The translations under genes were made by a program, and so were the position numbers. Shown in pieces: positions 41,763 through 50,525 of a stretch of 64,000 nucleotides of DNA (position 1 is the stretch's first letter; every line of letters starts with the position of its first letter). Source of the stretch: Massilia mucilaginosa (lineage in GTDB: Bacteria; Pseudomonadota; Gammaproteobacteria; Burkholderiales; Burkholderiaceae_D). Below the pieces are notes generated by a model, which did not search any database, was not told the origin of the DNA, and saw only the letters and a list, made by a program, of their open reading frames with translations. The DNA lies in contig NZ_WHJH01000039.1 of NCBI RefSeq assembly GCF_011682145.1, positions 1 to 64,000 on the forward strand. The letters are read 5' to 3'.

Positions 41763-43252
41763 ACCTGCGATTCTGGCAAAGCTGGAGCATCGGCACCCGC
41801 ATGGCCTTCATCACCATGCTGCCGGTGGTGTTCCTGTTCTCGTCGTTCGTGGGCTACTCCTGGTATTCGCACCGCGCCCAGGTGGCGCTCGAACTCGAAG
41901 AGCGCGGCCGCATCCTGGCCAAGGCGCTGGCCGAAACCAGCGAATACAACGTCATCTCGGGCAATCTGTCCGACCTGCGCCTGACCATCAATGGCCTGGT
42001 CCAGTCGGACAAGAGCATCCACCGCATCGACGTCGTCGACGCCAACCAGAAGGGCGCCATCAACGTCATCTCGCAGGGTTCGGCCATCGGAGAAGATCGC
42101 TTTTACGAAGCCCCGATCAAGAAGCAGATGATCTGGATTAACCTGTTCTCGGACAACGGCGTGCCGCACGTCTCGGGCTCCAGCGACACCAAGCCGACCA
42201 CCGTGCCGACCGAGGTGGTGGGCTATGTGCGGGTGACCATGTCGCCGACCAACATGCTGCACAAGCAGGCGCGCCGCTTCCAGGTCGAACTGGCGATGGC
42301 CGCGCTGGCGCTGGTGGTCAGCGGGGCGCTGGCCTACGTGCTGGCGCGCAGCCTGACCATTCCGCTCAAGTCGTCGATCGGCGCGCTGCGCGAAATCCGC
42401 GGCGGGAACTATCAGGTGGCGCTGCCCGTCACCACCGGCGGCGAGGTGGGCGAGCTGCAGGAATCGATTACCGAAATGTCGGTGGCGCTGGGCCGCTCGC
42501 GCCAGGACCTCGAAAACAAGGTGGCCGAACGCACCAAGGACCTGGTCGAATCGCGCAACGAAGCGCTCAAGGCCGATGCCGACAAGCGCAAGCTGATTCA
42601 GAAGGTGAACTCGATCGTGGAAGATGAGCGCAAGAGCATCGCCATCGAAATTCACGACGAACTCAATGCCTCGCTGATCGCCGCGCGCCTGGAGTCGCAA
42701 AGTATCCTGCACCTGGCCGGCAAGGTGGAGCAGGGGCCGATGATCGACGAGATCAAGCAGAAGTCGCAAGCCATCACCAAGCTCACGCTCGACCTGTACG
42801 CCAGCGGACGGCGCCTGGTGCGGCGCCTGCGTCCCGAGGTGCTCGACATGCTCGGCCTGCACGGCGCGGTGGAAGAAATGATCCGCCACTACGATGCCAG
42901 CCACCCCGAGTGCCATTTCCAGTTCCACTCCGACGGCGATTTTTCGGGGCTCGAGAGCGAACTTGCGATTTCCGCCTACCGCATCGTGCAGGAAGCGCTG
43001 TCGAATGTGCTCAAGCATGCCGGCGCCACGCACGCGCAGGTGGCCATGACCTTGTCCGAGCAGGACGATACGCTGCACATCGAAATCGCCGACGATGGCG
43101 CCGGCTTCAGTACAGCCAGCGCCTCGTCGGGCATCGGCATCATCGGCATGCGCGAAAGGGTGTACGCGCTGGGCGGCACCATCGACTTCAGCTCCGAGCC
43201 CGACAAAGGCACCGTGGTCGGCATCGCCCTGCCGATCGCACAAACCGTCTGA
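41759..43252 (+). CDS. HAMP-containing sensor histidine kinase (HisKA_3, NarX-like)
   Basis: This encodes an inner-membrane kinase of 497 residues. Membrane helices lie at about 14-37 and 175-197 and flank a periplasmic sensor domain. A HAMP domain (about 198-250) and coiled coil follow. The phospho-acceptor is H299 in ERKSIAIEIHDELNASL, the HisKA_3 type. The ATPase domain shows VQEALSNVLKHAGA, IADDGAGF and GIGIIGMRERV. It should phosphorylate the response regulator at 40099. Its sensor may be the partner of the binding protein encoded just upstream. Confidence 0.93.
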   Translation: MNLRFWQSWSIGTRMAFITMLPVVFLFSSFVGYSWYSHRAQVALELEERGRILAKALAETSEYNVISGNLSDLRLTINGLVQSDKSIHRIDVVDANQKGAINVISQGSAIGEDRFYEAPIKKQMIWINLFSDNGVPHVSGSSDTKPTTVPTEVVGYVRVTMSPTNMLHKQARRFQVELAMAALALVVSGALAYVLARSLTIPLKSSIGALREIRGGNYQVALPVTTGGEVGELQESITEMSVALGRSRQDLENKVAERTKDLVESRNEALKADADKRKLIQKVNSIVEDERKSIAIEIHDELNASLIAARLESQSILHLAGKVEQGPMIDEIKQKSQAITKLTLDLYASGRRLVRRLRPEVLDMLGLHGAVEEMIRHYDASHPECHFQFHSDGDFSGLESELAISAYRIVQEALSNVLKHAGATHAQVAMTLSEQDDTLHIEIADDGAGFSTASASSGIGIIGMRERVYALGGTIDFSSEPDKGTVVGIALPIAQTV

Positions 43253-43310
43253 CCGCTGAATTTTGTTCGCACCTCATTCCCACCGTCTCAACCTCATCGC
43301 AAAACACACA

Positions 43311-44999
43311 ATGTCGAACGAATTGAAAACGCCCTACGAACAGGGCAACAAAAACCAGACCACGACCTGGGCTGATTGCATCGCATGGTATGAAGAGCTG
43401 GCGCGCCGCTATCCCGGCGTGCTGCATTTTAGCGTCGTCGGCACCTCCGACGCCGGCCTGCCGATCCACGCCGGCGTGGTATCAAGCGACGGCGTGTTCG
43501 AGCGCCAGCGCATCAAGGACGAAGGGCGTCCGGTGTTCTTCAACAATAACGGCATCCACCCGGGCGAACCGGAAGGCGTGGACGCCTGCATGGCGCTGGT
43601 GCGCGACTTTTGCACCGAGCCGGCGCGCCTGGCCGCGCTGGGCAAGACCGTGTTCCTGTTCGTCCCGCTGTACAACGTCGACGGCAGCATCAACCGCGCC
43701 GACACGTCGCGCGTGAACCAGGACGGCCCCGAGCAGTTCGGCTTTCGCGGCAACAGCCGCCACCTCGACCTGAACCGCGACTTCGTCAAGTGCGACAGCC
43801 TCACCGCGCAGGTCTTCAACAAGCTGTTCACGGCCTGGGACCCGGACGTGATGGTCGATACCCACACCTCCAACGGCGCCGACTATCCGTACACGATGAC
43901 CCTGATTCACACCCAGACAGATAAACTCGGCGGCGCGCTCGGCCAGTTTTTGCAGGGCACCATGCTGCCGCATATGTTTGCCGAGATGGCGCGGCGCGGC
44001 TGGCCGACCTGCCCGTACGTCAATCCGGTCAAGGACAGCCCGGACCACGGCATTGCCGAATTCCTGGAGACGCCGCGCTTTTCGACCGGCTTCGCGGCGC
44101 TGCACCACACCATCGGCTTCATGCCCGAGACGCACATGCTCAAGCCCTTCGCCGACCGCTACGACTCGATGCGCGCGCTGGTCGAAACGGCGCTCGACTT
44201 CACGGTGGCGCAGGCGGCCACCATCCAGGCCCTGCGCCGCGCCGCGCGCGACGAAGGCAAGGCCCGGCGCGAGTGGCCGGTGCACTGGTCGATGGATGCC
44301 GATAAACCGTCGACCTTTCCGTTTCGTGGCTACGCGGCCAACTACACGCCCAGCACGATCGGCAATTACACGCGCCTGTCGTACGACCGCAATGCGCCGT
44401 GGGAACGCGACATCGCCTACTTCAACAGCTTCCCGGCCGATATCGTGGTGGCCACGCCGCGCGCGTACGTGCTGCCGCAAGCCTGGCGCGAAGTCGTCGA
44501 ACGCCTGCAGTGGAACGGCGTGGCGATGACGCGCATCGAGGCCGACCGCATCCAAGAGGTGCGCTGCTACCGCATCGTCTCGGTCGACTCGCGCGCGAAC
44601 GCTTACGAAGGCCACATGTTCCATGACGACGTGCAGCTGGAGGCGTTCACCCAGGCCGTGATGCTGCGCGCGGGCGACTGGTTTATTGAGCTGGACCAGG
44701 ACATGGCGCGCTACGCCATCGAAACGCTGGAGCCGCAGGGCCACGACAGCTTTTTCCGCTGGGGTTTCTTTAACAGTGTGCTGGAGAAGAAGGAAGCGTA
44801 TTCGGACTACGTGTTCGAAGACCACGCGGCCGAACTGCTGCGCGACGAGCCGGCGTTGAAGGCCAAGTTCGAAGCCTGGAAGGCGGTCAATCCGGCGCTG
44901 TTGTCGGACCAGGGCGCGGTGCTCGACTTCATCTTCGCCAACTGCGCGCGCTACGTGGAGCCGGAGTGGCGCCGTTATCCGGTGCTGTCGGTGATGTAA
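43311..44999 (+). CDS. M14-family zinc carboxypeptidase
   Basis: This encodes a protein of 562 residues from ATG 43311; an in-frame ATG at 43263 is also possible and neither has a strong ribosome site. The zinc motif HPGEPEG supplies His and Glu, and the third His is likely in VDTHTSNGAD. No signal peptide is seen, so the enzyme appears cytoplasmic. The N-terminal half is the peptidase, followed by a long C-terminal region seen in related bacterial M14 proteins. The substrate is unknown. It ends at a strong hairpin shared with the convergent DUF885 gene. Confidence 0.87.
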   Translation: MSNELKTPYEQGNKNQTTTWADCIAWYEELARRYPGVLHFSVVGTSDAGLPIHAGVVSSDGVFERQRIKDEGRPVFFNNNGIHPGEPEGVDACMALVRDFCTEPARLAALGKTVFLFVPLYNVDGSINRADTSRVNQDGPEQFGFRGNSRHLDLNRDFVKCDSLTAQVFNKLFTAWDPDVMVDTHTSNGADYPYTMTLIHTQTDKLGGALGQFLQGTMLPHMFAEMARRGWPTCPYVNPVKDSPDHGIAEFLETPRFSTGFAALHHTIGFMPETHMLKPFADRYDSMRALVETALDFTVAQAATIQALRRAARDEGKARREWPVHWSMDADKPSTFPFRGYAANYTPSTIGNYTRLSYDRNAPWERDIAYFNSFPADIVVATPRAYVLPQAWREVVERLQWNGVAMTRIEADRIQEVRCYRIVSVDSRANAYEGHMFHDDVQLEAFTQAVMLRAGDWFIELDQDMARYAIETLEPQGHDSFFRWGFFNSVLEKKEAYSDYVFEDHAAELLRDEPALKAKFEAWKAVNPALLSDQGAVLDFIFANCARYVEPEWRRYPVLSVM

Positions 45000-45013
45000 G
45001 CCAGCGCCAACAT

Positions 45014-45035
45014 GGGGGAACGCACGCGTTCCCCC
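45014..45035. terminator. Hairpin between convergent genes
   Basis: GGGGGAACG (45014-45022) pairs with CGTTCCCCC (45027-45035) around CACG. It lies between the 3' ends of the M14 peptidase and DUF885 genes. There is no strong T-run, but the position suggests two-way termination. Confidence 0.65.
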
Positions 45036-45041
45036 GATCGT

Positions 45042-46850
45042 TTACTGGTTCTTTTCGATCCAGCGATTGACCTTCGCTTCCAGCAGCGACAGCGGCAGGG
45101 TGCCGTCTTCCAGCACGATCGCGTGGAATGTCGGCAGGCTGAATTTATCGCCCAACGCCGCTTCCGCGCGGCGCCGCAGTTCGGTGATCTTGAGCGCGCC
45201 GATCTTGTAACCGAGCGCCTGCCCCGGCCACACCATGTAACGCTCGGTCTCGCTTCTGGCCATCGACTCCGGATAGCCCAGCGTGTCGCGCATGTACTGG
45301 ATCGACTGCTCGCGCGTCCAGCCCTTGGCGTGCATGCCGGTATCGACCACCAGCCGCACCGCGCGCAGCATTTCGTCGTTCAGGTGGCCGAAATAGTCCT
45401 CCGGCTTGTCGAACAGGCCCATCTCCTTGCCCAGGGTTTCGGCATACAGCGCCCAGCCTTCGGTGTAGGCCGTGTTGCCGCTGAACTTGCGGAATTTCGG
45501 CAGGTCCAGCTCCTGCAGCAGGGCGATGTGGAAGTGGTGGCCCGGCTGCCCTTCGTGCAGGAACAGGGTGACCATGCCGGTGCTGCCGTACTGGGTTGGA
45601 TCGTTCACCACCGACCAGAACACGCCGGGCCGCGAGCCATCCATGGCCGGCGCGGTGTAGTGGTCGGACGCGGTGGCGCGCGACAGCTCCGGTTCCAGGC
45701 GCAGGTCCAGCGGCGCCTTCGGCATCAGGGTGAACAAGGCCGGCAGCTTGGTGCGCAGCAGCGCATCGAGCTTGCGGTACACGTCGATGACTTCCTGGTC
45801 GGTTTTGAACGGCTTGTATTTGGCCTGCTGCGACACCCATACCGGTAAACCCGCCGCCGGCCCGGTGTAGCCCATCTTCGGCCCCACCACGCCATACTCG
45901 CCCTGGATGCGCGCCACTTCGGCCACGCCGATCGCGTGGATTTGCTCCGGCGTGAGATTGGTGGTGGTGCGCACCGCCACGTTCTTTTCGTACCATTCCT
46001 TCCCTTCGGGCAGGGCGCTCCAGCCGGTGCTCTGGCGTGCCGCCGGCAGGTAGTCCTCCTCGATGAAGGTGGCCAGGCGCACCAGCGCCGGCGCCAGCCT
46101 GGCGTCGATCGCCTTGCGGTAGGCGGCCGTCAGCTGCGCTTTGTCGGCGGTCGAAAAACTGGCCGGCATGTTGCGGATCGGGGTGTAGTAAATGCTCTCT
46201 TCGGCCTTGGCGCTGACCAGCTTCTGGTACTGCGGCAGCATCGACACCACCGCCGCGCGCGGCAAGGTCACGTTCACGCGCATCCCTTCGCGCATGTTGG
46301 CGATGGCCTGGTCGATCCACGCTGGCAGTTGCGTCAGGCGGTTCAGGTACGCCTTGTACTGCTTCACCGTTTTCAGGGGCTGGGCGGCGTCGCCGCCGGC
46401 GTAGTTGGCGATGGTGACCGGCATGCCGTCCATCTGGTTCAGCGGCAGCATCAGTTCCGGCAGGTTGGAAAACGACAGCAGGCTGTTCAACTCGAATTCG
46501 AGCACGTCGTAGTTGGTCTGCGAGCGCAGGTCGAGCGCGCGCCGGTCCAGCGCGTGCAGGCGGTTCAGGAAGACGTTGTAGCGCGCGTTCTGGCGCGCCC
46601 GTTCTTTGGGGCCGATGCTCATGCCGATCTGGTCGTCGAAGCGGTTGTCGCCGCGTTCGGTCGCGTCGACCGGGTCGAAGCGCGCCACCGCTTCATAGTA
46701 GTCGGCGGCGAGCGTCTCGAGCTGCTTTTTGGCCTGGGCCGATACCACGCCCGATACCTTGCCGGCCGGCGGCGCGGCCAGCGCCGCGGCGGGTGCGAAG
46801 GTCAGGGCGAGCGCGGTCCACAGCGCGGTCTGGGCAAACATTTTATGCAT
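45042..46850 (-). CDS. Secreted DUF885 protein (putative metallopeptidase)
   Basis: This encodes a protein of 602 residues. A signal peptide ends near ALAAPPA. It contains LFLHEGQPGHHFHIALLQE, which has the HExxH-like zinc-peptidase pattern of DUF885 (here HEGQPGHH), and GNTAYTEGWALYAE, which supplies a downstream Glu. DUF885 proteins resemble gluzincin-type peptidases, but substrates are little known. ATG 46850 is used; a second ATG is three codons later. A paralogue lies at 50526-52301. Confidence 0.88.
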   Translation of the reverse strand: MHKMFAQTALWTALALTFAPAAALAAPPAGKVSGVVSAQAKKQLETLAADYYEAVARFDPVDATERGDNRFDDQIGMSIGPKERARQNARYNVFLNRLHALDRRALDLRSQTNYDVLEFELNSLLSFSNLPELMLPLNQMDGMPVTIANYAGGDAAQPLKTVKQYKAYLNRLTQLPAWIDQAIANMREGMRVNVTLPRAAVVSMLPQYQKLVSAKAEESIYYTPIRNMPASFSTADKAQLTAAYRKAIDARLAPALVRLATFIEEDYLPAARQSTGWSALPEGKEWYEKNVAVRTTTNLTPEQIHAIGVAEVARIQGEYGVVGPKMGYTGPAAGLPVWVSQQAKYKPFKTDQEVIDVYRKLDALLRTKLPALFTLMPKAPLDLRLEPELSRATASDHYTAPAMDGSRPGVFWSVVNDPTQYGSTGMVTLFLHEGQPGHHFHIALLQELDLPKFRKFSGNTAYTEGWALYAETLGKEMGLFDKPEDYFGHLNDEMLRAVRLVVDTGMHAKGWTREQSIQYMRDTLGYPESMARSETERYMVWPGQALGYKIGALKITELRRRAEAALGDKFSLPTFHAIVLEDGTLPLSLLEAKVNRWIEKNQ

Positions 46851-46972
46851 AATAATTATCCGGTGAAAAATGAACGCGGCAATCAGGATACGCGATTTTT
46901 TGGTCGCATACGGCTGGCCGGGGGGCGATAGATTTGCCTGATCGGCAGCACGCGCACGAATGGGAATTTGTA

Positions 46973-47157
46973 TTGTCGTCCTGGCGCGGGCGGGCGTATG
47001 ATCGACGCCAGACACTGTCTCCCGCCGCGCCGGCAAACTGCAAGAATGCCGGCCGGACCAGGCAAGCCTGCTTCCTGCGCCGCGCGTCGCGCGCCAGTCT
47101 CGGGGCCTCTGCCATTCGAGCCGCTCTCCGCTTGTTGCGGGAGCGGCTTTGTTTTTT
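46973..47157 (+). ncRNA. Candidate small RNA transcript (promoter plus terminator, no ORF)
   Basis: The 315-bp gap between two leftward genes (46851-47165) contains a rightward promoter-like pair, TTGTCG (46973-46978), 18 bp, TATGAT (46997-47002). A strong rightward terminator ends at 47157. No convincing reading frame lies between them. A transcript of about 150 nt from near 47008 is predicted. I do not recognise it as a known RNA family, so it remains a candidate. Confidence 0.35.
47119..47157 (+). terminator. Intrinsic terminator reading rightward
   Basis: AGCCGCTC plus CCGC (47119-47131, one bulged T) pairs with GCGG plus GAGCGGCT (47137-47148) around TTGTT, followed by TTGTTTTTT. The T-run is on the plus strand only. 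The neighbouring genes on both sides read leftward, so it does not serve either of them. Confidence 0.8.
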
Positions 47158-47165
47158 CAGCGCGC

Positions 47166-47495
47166 TCAGCGCGCCGCTGGCGCTTCCGTCAGCATGCCGC
47201 GCCGCTTGAACCAGATTTCGAGCGGAATCGTCACCAGCGGCGGCACCGCGGCCACCAGGGCGATCAAGGTCGCCCACCATGGCCAGCGCAGGCGCAATGC
47301 GGCCAGCACCGTCACCACCACATACACCATGAACGCGCCACCATGCACGGGGCCGAAGATTTTCACACCCAGGTCGGTGGTCTCGGTCGTATATTTGAGG
47401 AACATGCCGATCAACAGGCCGGTCCAGGTCAGGCCTTCGATCAGGCAGACGGCGACGAACAGCTTGCCGATGCCGGTGGGTTTGGTTGTGGTCAT
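47166..47495 (-). CDS. DUF3817 family membrane protein
   Basis: This encodes a protein of 109 residues with three hydrophobic helices. The DUF3817 pattern is visible: KLFVAVCLIEGLTWTGLLIGMFLKY, then FGPVHGGAFMVYVVVTVLAAL with the conserved HG, and WWATLIALVAAVPPLVTI. The function is not known. ATG 47495 follows GGAG and is preferred over an ATG 12 codons upstream. Confidence 0.87.
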   Translation of the reverse strand: MTTTKPTGIGKLFVAVCLIEGLTWTGLLIGMFLKYTTETTDLGVKIFGPVHGGAFMVYVVVTVLAALRLRWPWWATLIALVAAVPPLVTIPLEIWFKRRGMLTEAPAAR

Positions 47496-47552
47496 GCCAG
47501 CTCCGCGATGTTTGTAAGATGCGCGAAGCATAGACCACTCCGGTCCATGCGA

Positions 47553-48221
47553 TCAAGCAAGTTTTTGTAGCGGCGCGATCCGGTAAACACAGCGCGTGGC
47601 GCCGGCCAGCACATGCTGCTCGCGCGTGACGGTCGCATCAAGCCCGGCGACTTCGGCGAACAGCTGCAGCTCGGAGCGGCAAAAACCCTGGCAGCTGCGC
47701 GCCGCCACGCAGATCGGGCAGTGGTCTTCGATCAGCAGCCAGCCCTGCGCGTCGGCCTCGACGCGCGCCATATAGCCTTCGTCGGTGCGTACCGCCGCCA
47801 GTTGCGCCAGGCGCTCCTGCACGGTGGCGCCATTGCAGACTTGCCGGTACAGCAGGCGCGCTTCGTTCTCGCGCTGGGCCACCAGTTTGTCGAGCCCCTC
47901 TTCGCCGAACAACTGGCGGATCGATCCGATCAGCTGCACCGTCATCTGCGCGTGCGTGTCCGGAAAGCGCCGGTTGCCGGCCTCGGTCAGCACCCAGTCC
48001 TGGCGCGGCCGCCCGACCCCGGCCGCATCCTGCTGGCGGCCCTCGATCAAACCGGCCGCGACCAGCTTCTGCACCTGCTGGCGCGCCGCTTCCGGGGTCA
48101 TCTCCAGCATCTGCGCCAGGCGCGCGGTGGGGCTCGGCCCCTTCGACTTGATGAAGAACAGGATGCGCTCGGCGGGCTTGCCCTCGGCCGAGTTATCCAA
48201 CGATTTGCTTGCGTAATTCAC
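47553..48221 (-). CDS. Winged-helix regulator with SufR-like cysteine cluster
   Basis: This encodes a regulator of 222 residues. The N-terminal HTH region (about 15-85) includes ARLAQMLEMTPEAARQQVQKLVAAGLIE and RPRQDWVLTEAG. The C-terminal region has four close cysteines (168, 171, 177, 181) in EDHCPICVAARSCQGFCRSE, like the iron-sulfur binding segment of SufR-type repressors. This suggests sensing of iron-sulfur status, redox or a small molecule. It is divergent from an MFS gene 71 bp away and probably controls it. Confidence 0.82.
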   Translation of the reverse strand: MNYASKSLDNSAEGKPAERILFFIKSKGPSPTARLAQMLEMTPEAARQQVQKLVAAGLIEGRQQDAAGVGRPRQDWVLTEAGNRRFPDTHAQMTVQLIGSIRQLFGEEGLDKLVAQRENEARLLYRQVCNGATVQERLAQLAAVRTDEGYMARVEADAQGWLLIEDHCPICVAARSCQGFCRSELQLFAEVAGLDATVTREQHVLAGATRCVYRIAPLQKLA

Positions 48222-48262
48222 GGCTCCGCCTTATTATCCAAATGTTTTCTTGCATATTAAGC
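48193..48262. promoter_or_regulatory. Candidate operator with direct repeats
   Basis: TTATCCAA occurs at 48193-48200 and again at 48234-48241, each followed after a short gap by a TTGCTTGC/TTTCTTGC block and an AT-rich tail. The two units are 41 bp apart, about four helical turns. One lies inside the first codons of the regulator and the other in the divergent spacer. They could be binding sites for the regulator; this is inference. Confidence 0.4.
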
Positions 48263-48292
48263 CAATCCCGAAGTCCTGTCGATCAAAGCACC

Positions 48293-49714
48293 ATGTCCAC
48301 TGCCATACCTGCCACCGCCTCCTGGGGCGCGCTGTTTTCCGGCCAAAACGGCCTGCTGGCCCTGGCCCTCACCGGGGGCGTGGCGCTGCACGCGATTAAC
48401 GTCCACATCGTCACCACCGTGCTGCCGTCGGTGGTGCAGGATATCGGTGGCCTGGACTGGTACGCGTGGAACACCACCCTGTTCGTGGTGGCCTCGATCA
48501 TCGGCGCGGCGCTGTCGGTGCGCCTGCTGGCCGGCGCCGGTCCGCGCGGCGCCTGCCTGGCGGCGCTCGGCATCTTCGCGCTCGGTTCGGCCGCCTGCGC
48601 CGGCGCACAATCCATGCCGTGGATGCTGGCCGGGCGCAGCGTGCAGGGCCTGGGCGGCGGCGCCCTGGCCGCCCTGAGCTACTCGCTGATTCGCGTGGTG
48701 TTCCCCGCGCCGCTGTGGCCACGCGCGGTAGCGCTGGTGTCGGGCATGTGGGGCGTGGCCACCTTGTGCGGGCCGGCCGTGGGCGGCCTGTTCGCCCAGT
48801 CCGGGCACTGGCGCTGGGCCTTCTGGACCCTGCTCCCGGTGGCCCTGCTGCAGGCCATGCTGGTGGCCGTGCGACTCGGTCCGGCAGCCGGCGCAGCCGT
48901 CAAGCCGGTGATTCCGGTGGCGCAGATCGCCTTGCTGGCCGCCTCCGTGCTGGCGGTGGCGGCGGGCGGCTTGTCGCGCGCGCTGGTCTGGCAGGGCGCC
49001 GGCGTGGCGGCCGGCATCGCGCTCGGTGTGGCGGCGATGATGGTCGAGCGCCGCTCCACGGTGCGCCTGCTGCCGTCCGGGACCTGCGAACTGGCCTCGC
49101 CGCTGGGCGCGGTGTACGCCAGCGTCGCCCTGCTCCTGGTCGGCACCACCACCGAAATCTACGTACCCTATTTTTTACAAACCCTGCACGGCTACACGCC
49201 GCTGGCCGCCGGCTACCTCACCGCCGCCATGGCGGCCGGCTGGAGCTTCAGTTCCATGCTCTCGTCCGGGCGCCAGGGTAACGCTGCCGTGGCGATGCTG
49301 CGGGCCGGGCCGCTGCTGGGCGCCGCCAGCCTGGTGGCGCTGGCGCTGCTGGTGCCGGCCGCCGGCGCCCTCGCGCCCGGCATGCTGATGCTGTTGTATG
49401 GCGCGGCGCTGGCCGCTGCCGGCGCCGGCGTGGGCCTCGGCTGGCCGCATCTGCTCACGCGCGTGCTGACCCTGGCGCCGGCGGGCGAGGGCGGTCTGGC
49501 CTCGGCGGCGATCACCACCGTGCAGTTGTACGGCATGGCGATCGGCGCGGCGGTGGCGGGACTGGTGGCCAATGCCGCCGGCCTGACCGAGCCGGGAGGC
49601 AAGGCCGGCGCGCAATCGGCGGCGCTGTGGCTGTTCGCCAGCTTCGCGCTGGCGCCCGCACTGGCGGCGCTGCTGGCGCGCCGTATCGCCCGCAAACAAG
49701 GAGCAGGCGCATGA
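48293..49714 (+). CDS. MFS multidrug exporter (DHA2-like)
   Basis: This encodes a hydrophobic transporter of 473 residues with about 14 membrane helices. The first helices contain NVHIVTTVLPSVVQDIGGLDWYAW, like the DHA2 group, and AGRSVQGLGGGALAALSYSLIRVVFP matches motif C-type segments. ATG 48293 is used; an upstream in-frame ATG at 48209 falls in the regulator gene. It is divergent from the SufR-like regulator and overlaps the next gene (ATGA). Substrates are unknown. Confidence 0.9.
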   Translation: MSTAIPATASWGALFSGQNGLLALALTGGVALHAINVHIVTTVLPSVVQDIGGLDWYAWNTTLFVVASIIGAALSVRLLAGAGPRGACLAALGIFALGSAACAGAQSMPWMLAGRSVQGLGGGALAALSYSLIRVVFPAPLWPRAVALVSGMWGVATLCGPAVGGLFAQSGHWRWAFWTLLPVALLQAMLVAVRLGPAAGAAVKPVIPVAQIALLAASVLAVAAGGLSRALVWQGAGVAAGIALGVAAMMVERRSTVRLLPSGTCELASPLGAVYASVALLLVGTTTEIYVPYFLQTLHGYTPLAAGYLTAAMAAGWSFSSMLSSGRQGNAAVAMLRAGPLLGAASLVALALLVPAAGALAPGMLMLLYGAALAAAGAGVGLGWPHLLTRVLTLAPAGEGGLASAAITTVQLYGMAIGAAVAGLVANAAGLTEPGGKAGAQSAALWLFASFALAPALAALLARRIARKQGAGA

Positions 49715-50196
49715 GCGGTTCGACATCCATCTGGCTGTTCCAGTCGGTGCACGCGGTCGGGCTGTCGGCCTGGCTGTCGATCGCCGTCATCAATAACCTG
49801 CAAGCGTTTGCCGGTTCGGCCGGGGCGGTCGGGGCCACCATGTCGATGGCGCCATTGAGGCAGGCGCCGGAGATCGCAACGCCGCTGCTGGCGCGCGCCA
49901 TCGCTTCGCCCTTGCTGGCGCGCGTTGCCATGTTGATCGTGCTGGCGCTGCAGATCGTCGCCGCCGGCGCTTGCTGGGCTGGCGCGTATGCGCTGGCGAT
50001 CGGCGGCGACCTGCCGGGCGCCCGTCCCGCACTGAACCTGGCCATGAGCAGCTTTGCCGCCTTCCTGTTCGCGATGCATCTCGGCGGAATGTGGTTCGCC
50101 TACTGGATCCGGCAGGAGGGCCTGCAACTGACGCATATCGGTTTGCTGGTGTGGAGCGTGGCCGCCTTTTTGCTGTTTAACCTGCCGCTGGCATAG
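49711..50196 (+). CDS. Small membrane protein, DUF2165-like
   Basis: This encodes a protein of 161 residues with about four hydrophobic helices. The N-terminal part (HAVGLSAWLSIAVINNLQAF) followed by MSMAPLRQAPEIATPLLARAIASPL resembles the DUF2165 pattern, though the family match is from memory only. It starts inside the MFS stop codon, so it is coupled to the exporter and may assist it. Confidence 0.68.
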   Translation: MSGSTSIWLFQSVHAVGLSAWLSIAVINNLQAFAGSAGAVGATMSMAPLRQAPEIATPLLARAIASPLLARVAMLIVLALQIVAAGACWAGAYALAIGGDLPGARPALNLAMSSFAAFLFAMHLGGMWFAYWIRQEGLQLTHIGLLVWSVAAFLLFNLPLA

Positions 50197-50204
50197 GGAG
50201 CGCG

Positions 50205-50510
50205 ATGCGCGAACAACTCGAAAAACTGCTGGCGTCGGGGCGCGACAACGCGCTGCTGCGCTTCGGCCTGGGCAACGCCTGCCTCAAGGACGGCGACGCC
50301 GCCGCCGCCGCCCTGCATTTGCAGCAGGCGACGCAGCAAAACCCGGTTCATTCGGCCGCCTGGAAGCTGCTCGGCAAAGCCCTGCTGGCGCTGGGCCGCG
50401 CGGACGACGCCGAAGCCGCATGGAACAAAGGACTGGAGGTCGCCGTCAAGCAGGGCGACATCCAGTCCTCGCGCGAGATGACGGTGTTCCTCAAGCGCTT
50501 GCGGCGCTGA
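50205..50510 (+). CDS. Small TPR-repeat protein
   Basis: This encodes a soluble protein of 101 residues. It contains at least two tetratricopeptide units: LLRFGLGNACLKDGDAAAAALHLQQATQQNP and SAAWKLLGKALLALGRADDAEAAWNKGLEVA. TPRs bind other proteins. It begins 8 bp after the DUF2165-like gene and ends the operon, with only 15 bp to the convergent DUF885 gene. Confidence 0.85.
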   Translation: MREQLEKLLASGRDNALLRFGLGNACLKDGDAAAAALHLQQATQQNPVHSAAWKLLGKALLALGRADDAEAAWNKGLEVAVKQGDIQSSREMTVFLKRLRR

Positions 50511-50525
50511 GGTTCATCCGCAACC

